The position numbers and the translations under genes are program-made. 8,750 nucleotides of DNA from Acidimicrobiales bacterium (GTDB lineage Bacteria > Actinomycetota > Acidimicrobiia > Acidimicrobiales > Poriferisodaliceae), in contig JAHDHM010000128.1 of NCBI GenBank assembly GCA_020631315.1, positions 1 through 8,750 on the forward strand, read 5' to 3'. Below, piece by piece: positions 5,512 to 8,750 of this stretch. Position 1 is the stretch's first letter; each line of letters begins with the position of its first letter. The notes below the pieces were generated by a model that saw only the letters and a program-made list of their open reading frames with translations, ran no database searches and was not told the DNA's origin.

Positions 5512-7023
5512 TCAGATGACGAGCTCGGGAACGACCTTCACGCAGTTGCGGCCTGCGTGCTTGGCGGCGTAGAGGGCTTCGTCGGCCGCGACCAGGAGGC
5601 GCTGGCCGGCTTCGGCTGCCTTCGGATGCTGCATCGCGGCGACGCCGAGCGAGGCGGTCACCTCGAGGAACTCGCCGTTCGGCAACGGCACCTCGACCAG
5701 TTCGATCGACTTGCGCAGACGCTCGGCGGCTCGGGTGAGCTCCTCGATGGTCGCCATCGGAGCAAGCATCACGAACTCTTCACCACCGAAGCGGGCGATG
5801 GTCTCCTCGGTACGGCTGGCCATGGCGAGGACCTTCGCCACCGCGACGAGCACGTCGTCACCGATCTGGTGGCCGTGGGTGTCGTTCACCGACTTGAAGT
5901 GGTCGAGATCGATCATGATCACGCCCATCGGCTTGCCGAACGTCTCCGGAGCACGCATGCGCAGACGCAGCTGCTTCTCGAACTGATCGTCGAAGGCACG
6001 ACGGTTCGGCAGGTCGGTCAACGGGTCGTGCGTGGCCCGTCGCTCGAGCTCGGCAGCCTGCTGTTCGAGTTGCTCACGACGCTCGCGCTCGTTGCGGAGT
6101 TCGATGTCGGCGGCGAGGGTCAGCTCGATCAGCTCGCCGCGGGCTCGTTCGAGCACGTCGTCGGCGTCGAGGCCGGTGACGGACAGATCGAGCTGCGAGG
6201 CGAGATCGCCGACCTCGGCACCGATGCTGTCGAGCATCGGGTCGATGTCGCTGCCGTCGATGCCGGCGGCGGCCAGTGACGACACGAGCGACCGATAGCT
6301 GAACCCGTCGCGGCCGCTCGCGAAGAAGTCGGACACGTCGGCGGCGATCCGGGCGACGGATGCGAGCTTCGTGGCGTCCTCGTCGGACACGTCGATCGAC
6401 TCGATGCCGTCGATCGCGTTGCTGAACAGGTCAGGGAGGGCCCAGCGACGGAGGATCTCTGCGGTCACCTTCAGCGACGACAGACCGAAGCTCGCAGCTT
6501 CGGCCTCGGTCGTCGGCCAACCGTCGGCGGCCGCGGCCACCGCCTCGTAGCGTTCGGCCATCGAATCGGCGAGGGCGAGACGACCGACGCCACCCATGAG
6601 ACCGACGAAGAACGCCTCTTCGCGCAGGTCGGGACACAGGAAGCCGGCGATCGAGCGGGCGGCCGTTCCGGCGACCAGCGAACGACGCCAGAAGTCGGCC
6701 AGCTCCATGCCGCCGAGCCGACCGGTCTTGGGCATCGACTTCGCGAGCGAGTGGGCGAGCGCGAGCGTGGTGACGCTGCGAGCACCGATCTGGGCGACCG
6801 CACGGTCGACCGTCGTCGCTTCACGATCGCGCCGGTAGGTCGGGCTGTTGGCCATGGCGATCAGGCGCGCGGTGAGCGCGCCGTCGACCGAGACGGCCTC
6901 GACGAGGTCGGCCAACCCCGCGTCGGGGTTTCGCTTGACCTCCATCACGCGCACCATCACGACCGGCGGCGTCGGTACCGCCTTCGCGCTGAGAACACGA
7001 TCAAGCTCGTGGACAACCGTCAT
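5512..7023 (-). CDS. HDOD-GGDEF protein, predicted diguanylate cyclase
   Basis: A 503-residue cytoplasmic signalling protein. The HDOD domain spans about 15-205, with VPTPPVVMVRVMEV at its start, VSVDGALTARLIAMANSP (44-61) and RRWALPDLFSNAI (192-204). A coiled-coil linker (about 288-332, rich in Glu and Arg) leads to a GGDEF domain (333-495) with DPLTDLPNRRAF (333-344), MIDLDHFKSVNDTHGHQIGD (370-389), active-site GGEEF (413-417) and SLGVA. The intact GGEEF predicts synthesis of c-di-GMP from two GTP. The inhibitory I-site five residues upstream reads RTEE (404-407) instead of RxxD, so product feedback may be weak. ATG 7023 was chosen over Met codons at 7038 and 7047 because AAGGAG (plus 7030-7035) lies six bases before it. 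Neighbours are a glycosyltransferase upstream and the channel/HDOD pair downstream, at about 100-base gaps. No transmembrane segment is present, so HDOD is the likely input module. Confidence 0.93.
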   Translation of the reverse strand: MTVVHELDRVLSAKAVPTPPVVMVRVMEVKRNPDAGLADLVEAVSVDGALTARLIAMANSPTYRRDREATTVDRAVAQIGARSVTTLALAHSLAKSMPKTGRLGGMELADFWRRSLVAGTAARSIAGFLCPDLREEAFFVGLMGGVGRLALADSMAERYEAVAAAADGWPTTEAEAASFGLSSLKVTAEILRRWALPDLFSNAIDGIESIDVSDEDATKLASVARIAADVSDFFASGRDGFSYRSLVSSLAAAGIDGSDIDPMLDSIGAEVGDLASQLDLSVTGLDADDVLERARGELIELTLAADIELRNERERREQLEQQAAELERRATHDPLTDLPNRRAFDDQFEKQLRLRMRAPETFGKPMGVIMIDLDHFKSVNDTHGHQIGDDVLVAVAKVLAMASRTEETIARFGGEEFVMLAPMATIEELTRAAERLRKSIELVEVPLPNGEFLEVTASLGVAAMQHPKAAEAGQRLLVAADEALYAAKHAGRNCVKVVPELVI

Positions 7024-7122
7024 GACTCGCTCCTTCATCAGCACCATCGGCCGATGACGAGAGCACTTGAGAGACTCAGAAGAGCTTCTCTTCGAACCTG
7101 AACGAGTCGTCAGTCGTGACGG
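7024..7122 (-). other. Intergenic leader of the HDOD-GGDEF gene with a small hairpin
   Basis: The 99 bases between the glycosyltransferase stop and the HDOD-GGDEF start contain a perfect six-pair stem (plus 7079-7084 with 7088-7093, three-base loop), weakly extended by 7073-7077 with 7104-7108. The stretch is visibly richer in A/T and purine-pyrimidine runs than its flanks. No TANNNT -10 box was found on the minus strand, so it is unclear whether a promoter lies here or the gene is read from upstream. Confidence 0.35.
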
Positions 7123-8187
7123 TCAGATGGTGACCGGGGCAGCCTCTCGCGCCGGCGTCGCGGCGGCCTGACGAACCACGGCCTCGCCGTCGTCGTCGGG
7201 GCACTCGAACGGCGACAGCAGCGTGTTCCACCGCTGCACCCACAGGTGGCGGCGGCGCACGGTGTCGGCCGCTGCCTCGCCCATCTCACGCAGTCCCTCG
7301 GGGTCCGAGAGCAGCATCGAGACGAGCGTCGGCACGTCCTCGTCAGCGGCGTACGTGGCGATGTCGATGCCGGGCTGCATCGACGACGCGACTGCCGGTC
7401 GTTCGAGCGTGATGGCGGGTGTCGCCACCGCAGCGGCCTCGAGCACGACCTGGCCGACCGGGACCTCCCAGGCAGAGCAACGAGCGTGGGAGAGGCTCGC
7501 AGAGGTCGGGGGGAGCTCGACGACCAGCTCGGCGCCGGCGAGCGCGGTGGCCAGCTCGGGGTGACCGAGCCGCGGGAACGACATCGGCTCGAGGTCGGGG
7601 AGCAGACTCCAGCCGGAACCGTAGAGCGCGACCTCGCGGCCGGTGGCGACGAGGGCTCGGACGATGTCGGCACCACGGTCATCGGGCTCACCGACGATGA
7701 CCACGCCGTGGCGGTCGGACTCGACCGCGTCGTCGAGCGCCGGGGTGTGCACCGCGCCCTCGAGGCAGGCCAAGCGGTAGCCGCCGACCTCGGCGAGGGT
7801 CTCGGCGAGCGACGGATCAGGCACCGCGACGAGGTCGTAGTCGAGCAGATGCTCCTCGACGTCACCGACGCGGGTCACGGCATCGCCGAGCACCGTCGAC
7901 ATGTGCAGTGCGACGGAGACGCTCTGCGACTCGGCCGTGAGACGGCGGACATCGCTGGCAGCGAGATCACCCGGCGTCGGAACGTGGACGAACAGCTCGG
8001 GCTCGAAACGAGCGAGCACCGTCCGGAGCGCGTCCACCGTGTTGCCGCGAGCGGTACCACCGCGTCCGGGCGAGGTCGGATCGAACCCGACGACCTCATG
8101 TCCGATGTGACGCAGCGAACCCATCACATGAGTCCACAGCGCGCTCCGATGATCGGCCGCGCCGCGACCGCAGACCACTACCCGCAT
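7123..8187 (-). CDS. CgeB-like glycosyltransferase (GT-B fold)
   Basis: A 354-residue protein whose layout fits the CgeB/Glyco_trans_1_2 group of GT-B glycosyltransferases, which transfer sugars to surface polymers or proteins. The N-terminal Rossmann-like half begins MRVVVCGRG and has LRHIGHEVVGFDP (25-37) and FEPELFVHVPTP (61-72). The C-terminal nucleotide-sugar half shows VVIVGEPDDRGADIVRAL (162-179), VALYGSGWSLLP (186-197), QVVLEAAAVATPAITLE (246-262) and the closing GLREMGEAAADTVRRRHLW pattern (298-316) seen in CgeB-like enzymes. The last 25 residues look disordered. The GGAGG core precedes ATG 8190 by only one base and ATG 8187 by four, so 8187 was chosen; a TTG at 8199 is a remote alternative. 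It follows a GT2-like gene by about 105 bases. Sugar and acceptor cannot be read from sequence. Confidence 0.72.
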   Translation of the reverse strand: MRVVVCGRGAADHRSALWTHVMGSLRHIGHEVVGFDPTSPGRGGTARGNTVDALRTVLARFEPELFVHVPTPGDLAASDVRRLTAESQSVSVALHMSTVLGDAVTRVGDVEEHLLDYDLVAVPDPSLAETLAEVGGYRLACLEGAVHTPALDDAVESDRHGVVIVGEPDDRGADIVRALVATGREVALYGSGWSLLPDLEPMSFPRLGHPELATALAGAELVVELPPTSASLSHARCSAWEVPVGQVVLEAAAVATPAITLERPAVASSMQPGIDIATYAADEDVPTLVSMLLSDPEGLREMGEAAADTVRRRHLWVQRWNTLLSPFECPDDDGEAVVRQAAATPAREAAPVTI

Positions 8188-8292
8188 CATTCCTCCCAAC
8201 TGCGTGACCTCGAGGCGGATTCGCCTGGCTGGGTGGCACCACCACGAGGTGACTACAGGAGTACCGCGTTGTTCGGCGCGACGGTGTGACCC
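8188..8292 (-). other. Intergenic region between the two glycosyltransferase-like genes
   Basis: About 105 bases hold an AGGCG/CGCCT hairpin (plus 8213-8217 and 8222-8226, loop GATT), a GGTGG/CCACC pair (8232-8236 and 8239-8243) and an imperfect GGTGACT/AGTACC inverted repeat (8249-8266). These could end transcription of the GT2-like gene. No T-run and no clear TANNNT box was seen. The strong SD of the next gene (plus 8192-8197) lies at the left edge. Confidence 0.35.
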
Positions 8293-8750
8293 TCAGCGCA
8301 TCGGCACGTCGACGACGCGGCCGGCGACCCGCAGGAGCTCCAGCCAGCCGTCGAGCTCGGAGGTCCGGGTGGCGAAACACACGGAGCGGGGATCACTGCC
8401 GGCGGCGTCGAGGATCACCGGCTGCGTGGAGATCTCGACCTCGTCGAGACCCTCCAGGAGGCTGGTCGGGGAGAGCAGGACGCGATCCGACACCACCACC
8501 GACACCGGCGCGGCACACCAGCGAACGGCGTGGGTGGCCGCCTGGAGCTCGTCGGAACCATGCGGAGGTTCGAGCGTCGACAAGATGCCCGACAGATCGC
8601 TCATCGTGGCGTGGAACTCGGCATCGCCGCCGGTGACGTCGACGACCATCACCTGGACGTGGGTGTCACCGAGCGCCGTGAGCGCCGCGTCGAGACAGTC
8701 GAGGGTGGCACCGATGTCATGGCCCAGGATGACGAGCGAGACCGCGGGTC
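8293..8750 (-). CDS. Glycosyltransferase-2-like protein, partial at window edge
   Basis: The frame stays open to the window end, so 151 C-terminal residues are visible and the true start lies outside. Reading from the edge, VSLVILGHDIGATLDCLDAA then VQVMVVDVTGGD resembles the first strand-helix-strand of family-2 glycosyltransferases (VSVVI..N......L.SL, then VIVVD.GS.D). Later AAPVSVVVSDRVLLSPTSLLEGL aligns with the strand normally carrying the DxD metal site, but here it reads SDR, with no first aspartate. The visible part ends only about 60 residues after that, short for an active GT2. It may be a degenerate or regulatory GT2-like domain, or the C-terminal part of a larger protein. Internal starts at 8652 or 8649 would delete the first strand and are unlikely. 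It probably belongs with the CgeB-like gene in cell-surface glycosylation. Confidence 0.55.
   Translation of the reverse strand, partial: PAVSLVILGHDIGATLDCLDAALTALGDTHVQVMVVDVTGGDAEFHATMSDLSGILSTLEPPHGSDELQAATHAVRWCAAPVSVVVSDRVLLSPTSLLEGLDEVEISTQPVILDAAGSDPRSVCFATRTSELDGWLELLRVAGRVVDVPMR

Noticed and set aside
5434..6279. 281-codon plus-strand frame opposite the HDOD-GGDEF gene
   Set aside because: It is an antisense shadow, since the minus strand carries GGEEF and HDOD motifs in full.
7024..7060. GCCGATGG on the minus strand as a flagellar-type (sigma-28) -10 box
   Set aside because: The consensus GCCGATAA is matched only in part, no TAAA -35 is found at the right distance, and no motility gene is nearby.
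7246..8289. 347-codon plus-strand frame opposite the CgeB-like gene
   Set aside because: It is an antisense shadow with a repetitive Arg/Gly/Asp/His product. The minus-strand frame has a good SD and glycosyltransferase pattern.

Overview
The window reads as chromosomal DNA of a high-GC Gram-positive, most likely an actinomycete of the Acidimicrobiia/Ilumatobacter kind. The pointers are strong G/C preference at third codon positions, a coenzyme-F420-type luciferase-like oxidoreductase, TANNNT -10 boxes placed right at start codons (leaderless transcription), and a tRNA gene that does not encode CCA. The lineage is inferred from these traits and was not confirmed by any search. I see no insertion sequence, integrase, phage gene or CRISPR array, so this looks like ordinary core/accessory chromosome.

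Left part (1-3520). A tRNA-Ala(TGC) on the minus strand has a recognisable promoter and a downstream hairpin. About 400 bases without a convincing gene follow. Then come four plus-strand genes: mscL (large mechanosensitive channel) with a good promoter and Shine-Dalgarno, an F420-type LLM oxidoreductase that appears leaderless, a ten-helix DMT/EamA transporter that may be preceded by a leaderless seven-codon ORF, and a small J-domain protein. The gap before the J-domain gene holds a three-unit 16-bp tandem repeat and two short hairpins.

Right part (3558-8750). Five genes lie on the minus strand. In transcription order they are: a glycosyltransferase-2-like protein cut by the window edge, a CgeB-like glycosyltransferase, an HDOD-GGDEF protein (predicted diguanylate cyclase), a pentapeptide-repeat protein fused to a two-helix K+ channel pore, and a stand-alone HDOD protein. 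The last two overlap by one base (TGATG), with a strong Shine-Dalgarno for the HDOD gene inside the end of the channel gene, so they are probably translationally coupled. The other three gaps are about 100 bases and carry hairpins.

Working picture (inference). The right part looks like a signalling neighbourhood joining c-di-GMP synthesis, two HDOD modules, a K+ channel with an unusual cytoplasmic domain, and surface glycosylation. The HDOD/pentapeptide-channel couple is the most unusual element. MscL on the other side adds a second membrane-tension/ion function, but no shared regulation is visible.
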